DNA from: Bowmanella dokdonensis
Lineage (GTDB): Bacteria; Pseudomonadota; Gammaproteobacteria; Enterobacterales; Alteromonadaceae
Length of the DNA stretch: 64,000 nt
Assembly (NCBI RefSeq): GCF_017254865.1
Contig: NZ_JAFKCV010000001.1
Coordinates: 496,001-560,000, forward strand
Reading direction: 5' to 3'
Shown: positions 47,932-58,713 of the stretch, piece after piece
How the letters are laid out: each line of letters begins with the position of its first letter
How positions within the stretch are numbered: the first letter of the stretch is position 1
Position numbers and translations under genes: made by a program
Notes under the pieces: generated by a model
Told to the model about the DNA's origin: nothing
Seen by the model: the letters and a program-made list of their open reading frames with translations, nothing else
Databases searched by the model: none

Positions 47932-49322
47932 TCTCTGTAACTCTCGAATGGATTGCACAGCAACTGCACACATCATTGGCCGGTAGCGATAAGACGGTTA
48001 CCGGGGTGAGTACCGATACGCGCACCCTGCAACCGGGCGATTTGTTCGTGGCCTTGAGCGGGCCAAACTTTGATGGTCATACCTTTGTGCATACCGCAGA
48101 GCAGAAAGGCGCAGCCGCGCTGATCCTGTCCAGACCGGTGGAAACGTCTCTGCCTTACCTGCTGGTGGACGATACCAAACTTGCCCTTGGCCAGTTGGCC
48201 TCGGCCATCCGCAGCCTGGCCAGGGTCAAGACGGTGGCCATTACCGGCAGCAGCGGTAAGACCACAGTCAAGGAGATGGTCGCCGCAATTTTGTCCCGCC
48301 GTGGCAAGGTGCTGGCCACCCAGGGGAATTTTAACAACGATATCGGCGTGCCGCTGACATTGCTGCGGCTGGAAAAAGATCATGATTTTGCTGTCATCGA
48401 ACTGGGTGCCAACCACCTGGGGGAGATCGCTTATACCACTTCCCTGACCCGCCCCGATGCCGCCACTATCGTCAATGCCGCTGCCGCGCATCTGGAAGGT
48501 TTTGGCAGTCTGTTCGGCGTAGCCAGAGCCAAGAGCGAGATATTCAAAGGCCTGCCGGAAAAAGGGCTGGCAATACTGAACGGCGACAGCCAGTTCCTTA
48601 ACTTCTGGCAGGGCAAGCTGGACCATGTGCGGGTGCAGACATTCGGCCAGGATTCGGGTGACTTTTATGCCTCAGACGTGGTGGTTGGCCTTGACGGTTG
48701 TGCCCAGTTCCAGATGCATACGCCTACCGGCAATCTCGATCTGACCCTGGCAGTGCCGGGTATGCATAATGTCACCAATGCCCTGTGTGCCGGAGCCCTG
48801 GCCATGGAAGTGGGCGCCAGCCTGGAAGATGTGAAACTGGGCCTGCAGCATATGGCCCAGGTTAAAGGACGGCTGAATATCAAACAACTGACCAATCAGG
48901 TCCGTCTGATAGACGACAGTTACAACGCCAATGTGGCCTCCACCCAGGCTGCCATCGATCTGTTGGCCAGCTTTTCAGGCCGTCGCATTCTGGTACTGGG
49001 TGATATGGCAGAGTTAGGCGAAAAAGCGCGTTTCTATCATGAAGAAATTGGTCAATATGCCAGATCCAAAGGCGTGGATAACCTGCTGAGCCTGGGCGTA
49101 CTCAGCCAGCAAGCCAGTGACCAGTTTGCCGAGCAGGGACGTCATTTTAGTGACGTGGAGACTTTGAATGCCTGGTTGCTGTCGCTGGTGGCGAAGGAGC
49201 AACGGGATATCAGCATATTGATAAAAGGATCACGCAGCGCCAGGATGGAGCGCGTGGTTCAGGCAATTGAGGTATCCCCCGTGGGAAAGCTTGAACGTTA
49301 CCGGGAGCGAATTGCATGCTGA
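47928..49322 (+). CDS. murF: UDP-MurNAc-tripeptide D-alanyl-D-alanine ligase MurF
   Basis: This 464-residue ligase adds D-Ala-D-Ala to complete the UDP-MurNAc-pentapeptide. The P-loop is GSSGKTT (107-113). [10 protein letters not shown] and [11 protein letters not shown] are family markers in the central and C-terminal domains. The start is GTG overlapping the murE stop. Its end overlaps mraY by seven bases. Confidence 0.97.
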   Translation: MISVTLEWIAQQLHTSLAGSDKTVTGVSTDTRTLQPGDLFVALSGPNFDGHTFVHTAEQKGAAALILSRPVETSLPYLLVDDTKLALGQLASAIRSLARVKTVAITGSSGKTTVKEMVAAILSRRGKVLATQGNFNNDIGVPLTLLRLEKDHDFAVIELGANHLGEIAYTTSLTRPDAATIVNAAAAHLEGFGSLFGVARAKSEIFKGLPEKGLAILNGDSQFLNFWQGKLDHVRVQTFGQDSGDFYASDVVVGLDGCAQFQMHTPTGNLDLTLAVPGMHNVTNALCAGALAMEVGASLEDVKLGLQHMAQVKGRLNIKQLTNQVRLIDDSYNANVASTQAAIDLLASFSGRRILVLGDMAELGEKARFYHEEIGQYARSKGVDNLLSLGVLSQQASDQFAEQGRHFSDVETLNAWLLSLVAKEQRDISILIKGSRSARMERVVQAIEVSPVGKLERYRERIAC

Positions 49323-50398
49323 TATGGCTGGCCGAGTGGCTGCGGCAATTTGATCCGGGCTTTAATGTTTTTTCTTATCTGACCATGCGGGCCATCCTGG
49401 CCACGCTGACAGCCCTGATCACCTCAGTATTTCTGGGGCCGCGCCTGATTCGTTGGCTGCAGCGGATGCAAATAGGCCAGACGGTGCGTACCGATGGTCC
49501 GGAATCCCATTTATCCAAGTCCGGTACGCCGACCATGGGGGGCGTGCTGATTCTGGCGGCTATCGTCAGCAGCACCCTGTTATGGGCTGATCTGTCCAAT
49601 CGGTATGTCTTGGTGACCCTGTTTGTTGTTATCAGCTATGGCATTGTCGGTTTTGTTGACGACTATCGAAAAGTCATCCGCAAGGATTCCAAGGGTCTGA
49701 TTGCCAGATGGAAATATTTCTGGTTATCGGTGGTGGCAATACTGGTGGCCTTCTATCTCTACAGTAACACGGAGCAGGCAGCGGAAACCGCCCTGCTGGT
49801 GCCGTTTTTCAAGGAAGTGATGCCGCAACTTGGCCTGTTGTATCTGGTGCTGACCTATTTTGTACTGGTGGGTACCAGTAATGCGGTGAACCTTACTGAT
49901 GGCCTGGATGGACTGGCTATCGTCCCTACCATACTGGTAGCGGGCGCATTTGCCGTCTTTGCCTATGTGACGGGTAACGTGAACTTCTCCGCTTACCTGA
50001 ACATTCCCTATATCCCGCTGACCAGCGAGCTGGTGATTGTCTGCACCGCCATCGTCGGTGCCGGACTGGGCTTTTTGTGGTTCAACACCTATCCCGCCAT
50101 GGTATTTATGGGGGATGTGGGATCCCTGGCTCTGGGCGGCGCCCTGGGGATCCTGGCGGTACTGGTACGTCAGGAATTGGTCTTGCTGATTATGGGGGGG
50201 GTGTTCGTGATGGAGGCCCTGTCTGTGATTCTGCAGGTGGGCTCTTACAAACTACGCGGACAACGCATTTTCCGTATGGCGCCTATCCATCACCACTATG
50301 AGCTTAAAGGTTGGCCTGAACCGCGCGTGATCGTGCGTTTCTGGATTATTTCCCTGATTTTGGTGCTGGTGGGCCTGGCCACCTTGAAACTGAGGTAA
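49316..50398 (+). CDS. mraY: Phospho-MurNAc-pentapeptide transferase MraY
   Basis: This 360-residue enzyme with about ten membrane helices moves phospho-MurNAc-pentapeptide to undecaprenyl phosphate, forming lipid I. Motifs: DDYRKV (near 118), [10 protein letters not shown] (near 192-201), [12 protein letters not shown] (near 264-275) and the [11 protein letters not shown] loop (near 325-335). Length equals the E. coli protein. Confidence 0.97.
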   Translation: MLIWLAEWLRQFDPGFNVFSYLTMRAILATLTALITSVFLGPRLIRWLQRMQIGQTVRTDGPESHLSKSGTPTMGGVLILAAIVSSTLLWADLSNRYVLVTLFVVISYGIVGFVDDYRKVIRKDSKGLIARWKYFWLSVVAILVAFYLYSNTEQAAETALLVPFFKEVMPQLGLLYLVLTYFVLVGTSNAVNLTDGLDGLAIVPTILVAGAFAVFAYVTGNVNFSAYLNIPYIPLTSELVIVCTAIVGAGLGFLWFNTYPAMVFMGDVGSLALGGALGILAVLVRQELVLLIMGGVFVMEALSVILQVGSYKLRGQRIFRMAPIHHHYELKGWPEPRVIVRFWIISLILVLVGLATLKLR

Positions 50399-50401
50399 CA
50401 G

Positions 50402-51709
50402 ATGTCGGCATATACCCTGAAGGATAAGCAGGTTGCAGTCGTTGGATTAGGTCTGACCGGCCAGTCCTGTGTGCGCTTTCTGCTGTCTCAGGGTGCCAGG
50501 GTCAGTGCTTTTGACAATCGGGCTGACTTGCCTGTGGCGTTACCTGAGACGGTATCGGTGACCCTGGGGGCATTTGATGCCAGCCGGTTGTCGGCAATGG
50601 ATCTGATCCTGCTCAGTCCCGGTTTATCCCTGTCGCTGCCTGCCGTGCAGCAGGCTCAACAGGCCGGGGTGGAAGTTATCGGCGATATCGAACTGTTCGC
50701 CCGGTTCAACACCAGGCCGGTGGTGGCCATTAGCGGCTCAAACGGTAAAAGCACGGTAACTTCGCTGGTCAGCGAGATGCTTAAATCCAGTGGCCTGAAA
50801 GTGGCCATGGGCGGCAATATCGGCACCCCGGCGCTGGACCTTCTGAATGACGACTATCAGGTGGCGGTGCTGGAGTTGTCCAGCTTCCAACTGGAAACCA
50901 CCCACCATCTGCCCCTGGTGGCCGGCAGTATTTTGAATATCAGCGAGGACCATCTGGATCGCTATGCAGATCTGCAGGGTTACCGGCAGGCCAAGCTGCG
51001 CATCTACCAGAACGCTGAATTGTGCGTGGTCAACCGGGAAGATCCGCTGACCCTGCCAGAAGAAGGGGGCCGTCAGCTCAGTTTCGGTTTGTCGGAGTCG
51101 AAGACGGGCATGGGCTTCGACAGCAAAACCGGTTTTATCACACTGGACGGCCTGCCGTTGCTGGATTTCAAACACTGCAGTCTGGTGGGACAACATAATC
51201 TGCTTAATATTCAGGCTGCCGTAGCATTGGCCCTGGCGGCGGGAGCGACAATGGCGGGGATAAAAGCAGCCTGTCGGGATTTCAAGAGCCTGCCTCACCG
51301 TTGTGAACTGGTGCGCGAAGTGCGCGGCGTTCGCTGGATTGATGATTCCAAGGGCACCAATATCGGTGCGACCCAAGCTGCCATTGAGGGACTGCGTCCC
51401 ACTTTTGCCGGCAGGCTCTTCCTGATCGCCGGTGGTGATGGTAAGGGCGCTGACTTCAGTCAGTTACAGTCAGCCCTGAATAAGGTTGACCGTCTGATCT
51501 GTCTGGGTAAGGACGGTCCGGCTATTGCAAAGCGCAAACCGGGGGCTGTTTTGGTCAGCACCCTGGAAGAAGCCGTTAACCTGGCCGCCTCAGAAGCCGG
51601 AGCCGGAGACATGGTGTTATTGTCCCCGGCCTGTGCCAGCCTGGATATGTTTCAGAATTATCATCACCGGGGCCAGGTCTTTGCCAGGGCCGTGGAGGCA
51701 TTGTCATGA
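50402..51709 (+). CDS. murD: UDP-MurNAc-L-alanine:D-glutamate ligase MurD
   Basis: This 435-residue ligase adds D-Glu, the second stem residue. A Rossmann-like UDP-binding domain (VAVVGLGLTGQSCV, 11-24) precedes the P-loop GSNGKST (112-118). ELSSFQLETT and the HRCELV/DDSKGTNIGAT blocks are conserved. It overlaps ftsW by four bases (ATGA). Confidence 0.97.
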   Translation: MSAYTLKDKQVAVVGLGLTGQSCVRFLLSQGARVSAFDNRADLPVALPETVSVTLGAFDASRLSAMDLILLSPGLSLSLPAVQQAQQAGVEVIGDIELFARFNTRPVVAISGSNGKSTVTSLVSEMLKSSGLKVAMGGNIGTPALDLLNDDYQVAVLELSSFQLETTHHLPLVAGSILNISEDHLDRYADLQGYRQAKLRIYQNAELCVVNREDPLTLPEEGGRQLSFGLSESKTGMGFDSKTGFITLDGLPLLDFKHCSLVGQHNLLNIQAAVALALAAGATMAGIKAACRDFKSLPHRCELVREVRGVRWIDDSKGTNIGATQAAIEGLRPTFAGRLFLIAGGDGKGADFSQLQSALNKVDRLICLGKDGPAIAKRKPGAVLVSTLEEAVNLAASEAGAGDMVLLSPACASLDMFQNYHHRGQVFARAVEALS

Positions 51710-52917
51710 GTATTGCTGACAACGCCATGGGCCAGAATCTGCAACGTTTGTTTCAGTTGCGTCATGATGTGCGTGGGATGCGTCCCTACGATCTGGGACT
51801 GCTGCTGATCGCACTGAGCCTGATGTCCGTGGGACTCATTATCGTTACGTCGGCCTCCATGCCAGCGGCGGCACGTCTGTTTGACAATCCCTTCCATTTT
51901 GCCATTCGTCACGGCATCTATATGGTGATCGCACTGGTGGCGGCACTGGTGACCCTGCAGATCCCCATGCGCTGGTGGCGGCTATCCAATGCCTGGCTGT
52001 TGCTGGTGGCCATCGCCCTGCTTGTTGCCGTCCTGCTGGTAGGGCGAAATGTTAACGGCAGTACCCGTTGGCTGGCTATCGGACCTATTACCATTCAGGC
52101 TGCCGAACCGGCCAAGTTGTTTTTCTTCTGTTATCTGGCGGGCTATCTGGTACGGCGTTATGAAGAGGTGACGGAAAACCTCAAAGGATTTATCAAACCC
52201 CTGGCGGTGCTGTTCCTGTTGGCTTTCCTGCTGCTGATGCAACCGGATCTGGGGACTGTGGTAGTGATGTTTGCCACCACTGTCGGACTGTTGTTCCTGG
52301 CCGGGGCCAAGCTCTGGCAATTCTTTGGTCTCCTCATCAGTGGTCTGTGTGCCGTCGTGGCGTTGATCATGTTTGAGGAATATCGCATTAAGCGGATCAC
52401 GGCATTTCTGGACCCCTGGGCCGATCCGTTTGGCAGTGGTTATCAGTTGACCCAGTCACTGATGGCCTATGGACGCGGGGATATTTTTGGACAGGGGCTG
52501 GGCAACAGTCTGCAAAAGTTGGAATACCTCCCTGAGGCCCATACGGATTTCATTGCTGCCATTCTGGCAGAAGAGCTGGGCTTTGCGGGGGTCTGCGCTG
52601 TCCTGGTGCTCCTGATGATGCTGGTGTTGAAGGCGTTGCGGCTGGGTAATCTGGCGTTGCAACAGGAACGGCCTTTTGAGGGCTATCTGGCGCACTCCAT
52701 CGGGATCTGGTTCAGCTTCCAGACCGCAGTTAACGTAGGCGCCAGCGCCGGTATTCTGCCCACCAAAGGGCTGACATTACCGTTGGTCAGCTACGGAGGG
52801 AACAGTCTGATTCTGATGGCCATGGCGGTGGCTATCCTGCTGCGAATAGATTTTGAGTTGCGCATGGATGGGGTGCAGGCACTGAGTGACAAGAAGCGGA
52901 GCAAGGCCAATGAGTAA
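51706..52917 (+). CDS. ftsW: Septal peptidoglycan glycosyltransferase FtsW
   Basis: This 403-residue SEDS-family polymerase has about ten membrane helices and works with FtsI at the septum. The catalytic region lies in the large periplasmic loop, within YQLTQSLMAYGRGDIFGQGLGNSLQKLEYLPEAHTDFI (about 245-283). LPLVSYGGNSL near 360 is the late signature. The soluble N-terminus is of normal length. It overlaps murG by eight bases. Confidence 0.96.
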   Translation: MSIADNAMGQNLQRLFQLRHDVRGMRPYDLGLLLIALSLMSVGLIIVTSASMPAAARLFDNPFHFAIRHGIYMVIALVAALVTLQIPMRWWRLSNAWLLLVAIALLVAVLLVGRNVNGSTRWLAIGPITIQAAEPAKLFFFCYLAGYLVRRYEEVTENLKGFIKPLAVLFLLAFLLLMQPDLGTVVVMFATTVGLLFLAGAKLWQFFGLLISGLCAVVALIMFEEYRIKRITAFLDPWADPFGSGYQLTQSLMAYGRGDIFGQGLGNSLQKLEYLPEAHTDFIAAILAEELGFAGVCAVLVLLMMLVLKALRLGNLALQQERPFEGYLAHSIGIWFSFQTAVNVGASAGILPTKGLTLPLVSYGGNSLILMAMAVAILLRIDFELRMDGVQALSDKKRSKANE

Positions 52918-53989
52918 GCGGCTGATGATCATGGCTGGCGGCACAGGGGGACACGTCTTTCCGGGGCTGGCCGTGGCCGATTATCTGGCCATCAGGGGCT
53001 GGCAGATTCATTGGCTCGGTACCCGGGACAGGATGGAGGCCAGATTGGTTCCGCAGGCTGGCTATCCCATCAGTTATCTGACTATCAGTGGTGTCAGGGG
53101 CCATGGCCTGTTGCGCAAGCTGGGCGCGCCGTTTGCCATTCTGCGGGCAATCTGGCAGGCAGCCAGGGCGCAGCGGACCTTTAAGCCAGACGTGGTGCTG
53201 GGCATGGGCGGCTTCGCCAGCGGTCCGGGCGGGATAGCGGCCTGGCTCAGAGGTACACCATTAGTGATTCATGAACAAAACGCTGTGCCGGGTATGACCA
53301 ATAAACTGCTCAGCCGGCTGGCTAAAAAGGTGCTGACGGGCTTTGACCAGACCTTCAGCGGCCCCGCGGACGAAAAGTTTCAGTGGGTGGGCAATCCGGT
53401 GAGACAGACCATCTTTGAGATACAAAGACAGCCCATCGGCGACCGGCCAATCCGTCTGTTGATCATAGGCGGCAGCCTTGGCGCCCAGGCATTGAACGAG
53501 AAACTGCCTGTCGCTCTGGCCAGCTTTTCCGGCATCGAAGTGCGTCATCAATGTGGAGGCGGCCGCAAGGCACAGGTCAGCGCCGAATACCAGCGCCGGA
53601 TGTCAGCGGGAGTCGTCTGGCAGGTGGAAGAATTTATCCAGGATATGACCTCGGCTTACGCCTGGGCAGACCTGATTATTTGCCGGGCGGGTGCCCTGAC
53701 GGTGGCCGAGGTGGCGGCGTCCGGCCTGGCTGCGGTGTTTGTGCCGCTGCCGCATGCAGTTGATGATCATCAGAGCAGGAATGCTCAGATTCTTGTGGAC
53801 GGCGGTGCTGCGATCATGGCCCCCCAGTCCAGCCTGGCGACGGAGGAGTTCAAATTGAGAATACAACAGCTTCTGGAGCGGCCAGACGACTTGCTTAAAA
53901 TGGGTGCGGCGGCCAGAGAGATGGCCAGGCCGGATGCCACGGCCCAGGTGGCCGAGTGCTGTAAGCAAATGACGGAGCTTCAGGCATGA
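52910..53989 (+). CDS. murG: UDP-GlcNAc:lipid I transferase MurG
   Basis: This 359-residue GT-B glycosyltransferase converts lipid I to lipid II at the inner membrane. The Gly-rich acceptor loop is [11 protein letters not shown] (10-20), the second GGxxGS loop is GGSLGAQ (near 190), and the UDP-GlcNAc site includes [14 protein letters not shown] (near 260). The ATG at 52910 inside ftsW gives the [14 protein letters not shown] start; upstream in-frame codons are rejected. Confidence 0.97.
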   Translation: MSKRLMIMAGGTGGHVFPGLAVADYLAIRGWQIHWLGTRDRMEARLVPQAGYPISYLTISGVRGHGLLRKLGAPFAILRAIWQAARAQRTFKPDVVLGMGGFASGPGGIAAWLRGTPLVIHEQNAVPGMTNKLLSRLAKKVLTGFDQTFSGPADEKFQWVGNPVRQTIFEIQRQPIGDRPIRLLIIGGSLGAQALNEKLPVALASFSGIEVRHQCGGGRKAQVSAEYQRRMSAGVVWQVEEFIQDMTSAYAWADLIICRAGALTVAEVAASGLAAVFVPLPHAVDDHQSRNAQILVDGGAAIMAPQSSLATEEFKLRIQQLLERPDDLLKMGAAAREMARPDATAQVAECCKQMTELQA

Positions 53990-55431
53990 CCAGTGTGACC
54001 CCCTACATGGTTCCAGAAATGCGCCGGATCAGGAATATTCACTTTATCGGCATAGGCGGCGCCGGTATGGGCGGCATTGCCGAAGTGTTGCTGAACGAGG
54101 GCTATCGGATTTCCGGTTCAGATCTGCAGCCCAGCAGCATGACCGCCAGGCTGGAGGGTTTGGGGGCCAGGATTGATATTGGCCACCGGAAGGGTAATGT
54201 CGAAAATGTTGATGTGGTGGTGGTATCCAGTGCCATCGATCACCAGAACCCAGAGATCCAGGCTGCCCGTGAGCACAGAATTCCTGTTATTCGCCGGGCC
54301 GAGATGCTGGCTGAGCTGATGCGTTTTCGTCATGGCATCGCAGTGGCCGGCACCCATGGAAAAACCACCACCACCAGTCTGATCGCAACAATATTTGCCC
54401 ATGCAGGTAAGGATCCGACTTTTGTTATCGGCGGATTACTTAACAGTGCCGGCACTAACGCGCGACTTGGCAGCAGCCGGTATCTGATCGCCGAAGCCGA
54501 CGAGAGTGATGCGTCCTTCCTGCACTTACAGCCAATGGTGTCGGTGGTGACCAATATTGAAGCCGACCATATGGACACCTATCAGGGAGATTTCAAACGT
54601 ATGGAAGATACCTATGTGGACTTCCTGCGTAATCTGCCTTTCTACGGACTGGCAGTGGTCTGTGGCGACGATGCCGTCGTCAGGAGCTTGTTGCCAAGGG
54701 CCGGTCGCCAATACCTCACCTACGGATTTGGTGAAGAGGTGGATTATCGGGCCGTGGAGGTCACCCACGGCTTTAACCACAGTTGCTTTACCCTGAAGCG
54801 CAAATCGGCCGGGCCCCTCAGGGTTAAACTGGGGCTGCCAGGGCGGCACAACGTTCTTAACGCCCTGGCGGCCATCACAGTCGCGTTGGAGGAAGGGCTG
54901 CCCGAGAAAGAGGTGGTCGAGGCCCTGGCGAATTTTGAAGGCATCGGCCGTCGTTTTGAGTATCTGGGTAAATTCGACACGGGCAAGGGGGAAGTGGTGC
55001 TGGTGGATGACTATGGACACCACCCCACTGAAGTGGAGGCCACTATTGCCACGGCTCGCACCAACTGGCCTGACAAACGCCTGGTGATGGCTTATCAGCC
55101 CCATCGTTATTCCCGTACCCGTGATCTCTATGAAGATTTTGTCCGGGTATTATCCCAGGTGGATATATTGCTGCTGCTGGAAGTCTATTCAGCCGGTGAG
55201 GCGCCTATTGAGGGAGTCGACAGTAAGGCATTGTGCCGCTCTATCCGTCAGCGTGGCCAGATAGAGCCGGTCTATGTGGGCTCTCCCGAAGAGTTGCCTA
55301 GAGTTCTCGCCCAGGTGCTGGAAGGGGGCGATCTGCTGATGACTCAGGGGGCGGGTAATATCGGTAAACTGGCCAAAGAACTGCAGAAAGTGCAGCTGCG
55401 CATCAGTGAGATGGCCGGGGAGAAGTGCTGA
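53986..55431 (+). CDS. murC: UDP-MurNAc:L-alanine ligase MurC
   Basis: This 481-residue ligase adds the first stem residue. The UDP-binding [15 protein letters not shown] is at 21-35 and the P-loop GTHGKTTTT at 122-130. [14 protein letters not shown] and [10 protein letters not shown] follow in the central and C-terminal domains. It overlaps murG by four bases and ddl by one. Confidence 0.97.
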   Translation: MTSVTPYMVPEMRRIRNIHFIGIGGAGMGGIAEVLLNEGYRISGSDLQPSSMTARLEGLGARIDIGHRKGNVENVDVVVVSSAIDHQNPEIQAAREHRIPVIRRAEMLAELMRFRHGIAVAGTHGKTTTTSLIATIFAHAGKDPTFVIGGLLNSAGTNARLGSSRYLIAEADESDASFLHLQPMVSVVTNIEADHMDTYQGDFKRMEDTYVDFLRNLPFYGLAVVCGDDAVVRSLLPRAGRQYLTYGFGEEVDYRAVEVTHGFNHSCFTLKRKSAGPLRVKLGLPGRHNVLNALAAITVALEEGLPEKEVVEALANFEGIGRRFEYLGKFDTGKGEVVLVDDYGHHPTEVEATIATARTNWPDKRLVMAYQPHRYSRTRDLYEDFVRVLSQVDILLLLEVYSAGEAPIEGVDSKALCRSIRQRGQIEPVYVGSPEELPRVLAQVLEGGDLLMTQGAGNIGKLAKELQKVQLRISEMAGEKC

Positions 55432-56360
55432 TGAACAGGGTATTCGGTAAGGTCGCGGTGATGTTCGGCGGTAGTTCGGCCGAACGGGAAGTCTCACTTA
55501 AATCCGGCCAGGCGGTACTGGATGCGCTGAAAACTGCCGGTGTGGATGCCCACGGATTCGACCCTGCCGACCGGCCTCTGACCCAGTTGGTGGAGCAGGG
55601 GTTTGAACGTGTACTGATTATGCTGCATGGCCGCGGCGGGGAAGATGGCAGTCTGCAGGGCGCCCTCCAGCAACTGGGTATCGCCTATTCCGGATCCGGG
55701 GTGCTGGGGTCGGCGTTGTCCATGGACAAGATCCGCACCAAGTGGATATGGCAGGCGCTGGGATTACCGACCGCCGAGTATCAGGTGGTGGACAAATCCA
55801 GTTTTGATGCAGGATCCGGTGCAGATATAATTGCCGCGTTGGGGGGGACTGTCATGGTCAAGCCGGCCCGGGAGGGGTCGAGCATCGGCATGGCCAAAGT
55901 AACCACCGCGGACGAGCTGTCGGTCGCCGTCCAGGAAGCCTTCAAATATGACAATCAGGTCCTGCTAGAACAGTACATCCAGGGCGAGGAATATACCGTC
56001 AGCCTGCTTGGCGAACGGGTTCTGCCTTCTATTCGTATGCATACTCCCCGTACATTTTATGATTACGAGGCCAAGTATCAGGCGTCCACGACCCAGTACC
56101 ACTGTCCTTCAGGTCTGACGCCTGAGACAGAACAGCAACTGGCCGATCTGGCCGTTCAGGCTTTCGCGGCAGTCAATGGCTGCGGCTGGGGCAGGGTGGA
56201 TTTTATGCGTGACCAGCACGGCAGGTTCTACCTGCTGGAAGTCAATACCGTGCCCGGTATGACCAAGAAAAGCCTGGTGCCGATGGCGGCCAGAGTGGCG
56301 GGTCTGAGTTTTGAACAGTTGGCGTTGGAGATTCTGTCCACCACGGATAGGGAAAAATGA
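55431..56360 (+). CDS. ddl: D-alanine:D-alanine ligase Ddl (DdlB type)
   Basis: This 309-residue ATP-grasp enzyme makes the D-Ala-D-Ala dipeptide used by MurF. Markers are VMFGGSSAEREVSLKSG (9-25), LHGRGGEDG, KPAREGSSIGM (near 143) and EVNTVPGMTKKSL (near 268). ATG at 55431 overlaps the murC stop (TGATG) and has GGAGAA upstream; GTG at 55425 is less likely. It lies at the ddlB position of the dcw cluster. Confidence 0.96.
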   Translation: MNRVFGKVAVMFGGSSAEREVSLKSGQAVLDALKTAGVDAHGFDPADRPLTQLVEQGFERVLIMLHGRGGEDGSLQGALQQLGIAYSGSGVLGSALSMDKIRTKWIWQALGLPTAEYQVVDKSSFDAGSGADIIAALGGTVMVKPAREGSSIGMAKVTTADELSVAVQEAFKYDNQVLLEQYIQGEEYTVSLLGERVLPSIRMHTPRTFYDYEAKYQASTTQYHCPSGLTPETEQQLADLAVQAFAAVNGCGWGRVDFMRDQHGRFYLLEVNTVPGMTKKSLVPMAARVAGLSFEQLALEILSTTDREK

Positions 56361-57103
56361 ATGAACTACAGGCTCTGCCGGCGCCGGTCAGAGGGCCACA
56401 GCGTTGGTGGGGCATGGGATTTTTCGTACTGGTACTGATAGGACTCGGGCTGGGTGCCTACCATCTGAATGCCTGGTTGGAAGATGAGCAGCAGATGCCG
56501 GTACGGGAGATCAAGATCACAGGATCGTACCAGTATGTGGATCCGGTACAGATTGAAAAGGCGATTAGGGAAAATCAGCCGGGTAGTTTTTTTGAACTGG
56601 ATGTGGCTAAGGCACTGAAGGATATCGAAGCCCTACCCTGGGTCTACCGGGCGTCGATTCGCAAGGAGTGGCCCAACAATCTGCATGTCCATCTGGTGGA
56701 GCAGCAGGCCCTGGCCAGATGGAATGAAGACATGTTACTGAACGTGCAGGGGGAGACCTTTGAGGCACAAAGCCCTGAGGACCTTTCACTGCCCAGGCTC
56801 TACGGGCCGCAGGGCAGTGAGAAAGCCGCATTGCAGGGATATCATGCCATGGAGGCGCTGTTGCAGCATGCGGGGCTGAACATAGAAGAACTGTTCCTCA
56901 GCGAGCGGTTCGCCTGGAACCTTAAGTTGAGCAACGGGTTGGCCATGAGCCTTGGCCGTAGTGAGTTTATCGACAGGTTGCAGCGGTTTGTGGATATTTA
57001 TCCGCTGCTGCAAAAGGCACCGAAGCAGGCCGAGTATGTGGACCTGCGCTATGACACCGGCCTGGCCGTTGGGTGGAGAGCGACCGTTATGCCTGAGGCA
57101 TAA
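56357..57103 (+). CDS. ftsQ: Cell division protein FtsQ
   Basis: This 248-residue bitopic protein scaffolds FtsB and FtsL. It has a membrane helix (about 19-37), a POTRA domain (about 45-115; VREIKITGSYQYVDPVQIEKAI), then the FtsQ beta domain. It overlaps ddl by four bases. Unlike E. coli, where ftsA follows at once, a 293-bp repeat-bearing gap separates it from ftsA. Confidence 0.95.
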   Translation: MNELQALPAPVRGPQRWWGMGFFVLVLIGLGLGAYHLNAWLEDEQQMPVREIKITGSYQYVDPVQIEKAIRENQPGSFFELDVAKALKDIEALPWVYRASIRKEWPNNLHVHLVEQQALARWNEDMLLNVQGETFEAQSPEDLSLPRLYGPQGSEKAALQGYHAMEALLQHAGLNIEELFLSERFAWNLKLSNGLAMSLGRSEFIDRLQRFVDIYPLLQKAPKQAEYVDLRYDTGLAVGWRATVMPEA

Positions 57104-57396
57104 CGCAGCGCTCGGAACGACCAAACATGGATGTTTGGGCTGGGTGCCGACAAGTGCTTCTGGAAAGCAGTTGAACATCGTCAGAAAGACGATGGCCCGA
57201 AGGGCGAAGTGCAGGGAAAGCACGAAGTATCATCATGGACCTGTATTAGACCAGGCCGATAAATGCTGAAACAAGTTCAGCATGACTGAACAAGTTAAAA
57301 ATAGATTTACCGGTCAGCCAGGCTGACCCAAAAGAAGAATTGATTAACAAACGATGCAATTAACAAATGCAAACAACCAAGCAGTGAGAACGGAGC
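57104..57396. other. Gap between ftsQ and ftsA with small hairpins
   Basis: This 293-bp non-coding stretch interrupts the dcw cluster. It contains several short palindromes: AAACAT/ATGTTT (about 57124-57137), CATCGTC/GACGATG (about 57177-57195), GCCC/GGGC, and ATGCTGAA/TTCAGCAT (57263-57283). The last 100 bases are AT-rich (about 57290-57380) and could hold a promoter for ftsAZ. It looks like an inserted intergenic repeat. Confidence 0.6.
57263..57283. repeat. Half-copy of a dispersed palindromic repeat
   Basis: ATGCTGAA / TTCAGCAT around an ACAAG loop, followed by GAC, is the same hairpin type as at 23880-23900 (ATGCTGAG/CTCAGCAT followed by GACG). Confidence 0.7.
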
Positions 57397-58632
57397 ATGC
57401 CGGTGTCTAAAGGGGCGGATCGCAATTTAATCGTTGGACTGGATATTGGCACCAGCAATGTCAAGGCCGTGGTCGGCGAAGTGCTGGACAACGGCGCCAT
57501 CAGCGTGGTGGGGGTGGGTACCCATGCCGCCCGTGGCATGGACAAGGGCGGCGTCAACGATCTGAACCTGGTGGTACAGTCGGTGCAAAGTGCGGTTAAT
57601 GAAATGGAACTGATGGCAGACTGCCGGGTCTCGTCGGTATTTATGTCCATCTCGGGTCGTCACGTGCAGTGTCAGAACGAAAACGGCATGGTGCCAATCA
57701 ACAATAAGGAAGTGACTCAGGAGGATGTGGACAATGTGATCCATGCCGCCCGTTCCGTGCCCATTGCGGCCGAACGCCGCCTGCTGCATGTGCTGCCGCA
57801 GGAGTTCACTATCGATGTGCAGGAAGGGATCAAGAACCCTGTTGGCATGTCCGGGGTCAGGATGGAAGCCGAAGCCCACATCATTACCTGTGCCGACGAC
57901 ATGGCAAAAAACCTGGTCAAGTGTGTGGAGCGTTGCGGGTTGCATGCGGACCAGTTGATTTTTTCCGCTCTGGCATCCAGCTACGCGGTCCTGACCGATG
58001 ACGAGAAGGAGCTGGGTGTCTGTGTGGTGGATATCGGCGGTGGCACCATAGATATAGTGATTTACACCGACGGAGCCATTCGCCATACGGCGGTGATCCC
58101 GGTAGCGGGTAACCAGATCACCAGTGATATTGCCAAGATCTTCCGAACCCCTATCAGCCATGCCGAAGAAATCAAGATTAATTACGCCTGTGCCCTAAAA
58201 GACATGGTCAGCATGGAAGAAAGCATCGAAGTGCCCAGTGTCGGTGGACGCCCTTCCAGGGCTATGTCCAGGCATACCCTGGCGGAGGTCATCGAGCCCC
58301 GCTACCAGGAGTTGTTTGAACTGGTGCATGAACATATCCGCAGCAGCGGTCTGGAAGAGCAGATTGCGGCCGGCATAGTGCTGACCGGCGGCACTGCCAA
58401 GATGGAGGGCGCGGTGGAATTCGCTGAAGAGCTGTTCCAGATGCCGGTAAGGGTAGGAGAGCCCCTGAATGTGAAAGGTCTGTCCGAATATGTGGAAGAT
58501 TCAACCTTTGCCACTGTGGTGGGCTTGCTGCAGTACGGCAAGGATCATCTGCGCGCCAGGCAGCAATCCAGGCAGAAAGCCACTGAGGGAATCTGGCACA
58601 GGATCCAGAGTTGGTTTAAGGGCGAGTTTTAA
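57397..58632 (+). CDS. ftsA: Cell division protein FtsA
   Basis: This 411-residue actin-fold ATPase tethers FtsZ filaments to the membrane. Phosphate-1 loop is GLDIGTSNVKAV (about 14-25), VVDIGGGTIDIVIY (near 209-222) is phosphate 2, and GIVLTGGTAKMEG the adenosine motif. The C-terminal amphipathic membrane-targeting helix is GIWHRIQSWFKGEF. ftsZ follows after 81 bases. Confidence 0.97.
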   Translation: MPVSKGADRNLIVGLDIGTSNVKAVVGEVLDNGAISVVGVGTHAARGMDKGGVNDLNLVVQSVQSAVNEMELMADCRVSSVFMSISGRHVQCQNENGMVPINNKEVTQEDVDNVIHAARSVPIAAERRLLHVLPQEFTIDVQEGIKNPVGMSGVRMEAEAHIITCADDMAKNLVKCVERCGLHADQLIFSALASSYAVLTDDEKELGVCVVDIGGGTIDIVIYTDGAIRHTAVIPVAGNQITSDIAKIFRTPISHAEEIKINYACALKDMVSMEESIEVPSVGGRPSRAMSRHTLAEVIEPRYQELFELVHEHIRSSGLEEQIAAGIVLTGGTAKMEGAVEFAEELFQMPVRVGEPLNVKGLSEYVEDSTFATVVGLLQYGKDHLRARQQSRQKATEGIWHRIQSWFKGEF

Positions 58633-58713
58633 TCGCCAAGTGAAGAATGAGGTAACGGGATATGGCCAGCGCCAAGGGTCATATGTTGTTAAGTCTAAAA
58701 CCGGAGAGAGAGT

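Noticed and set aside
57104-57269. C-terminal extension or second gene after ftsQ
   Set aside because: ftsQ ends at normal length at 57103. The open frame beyond it is made of short palindromic repeats and has no family match.
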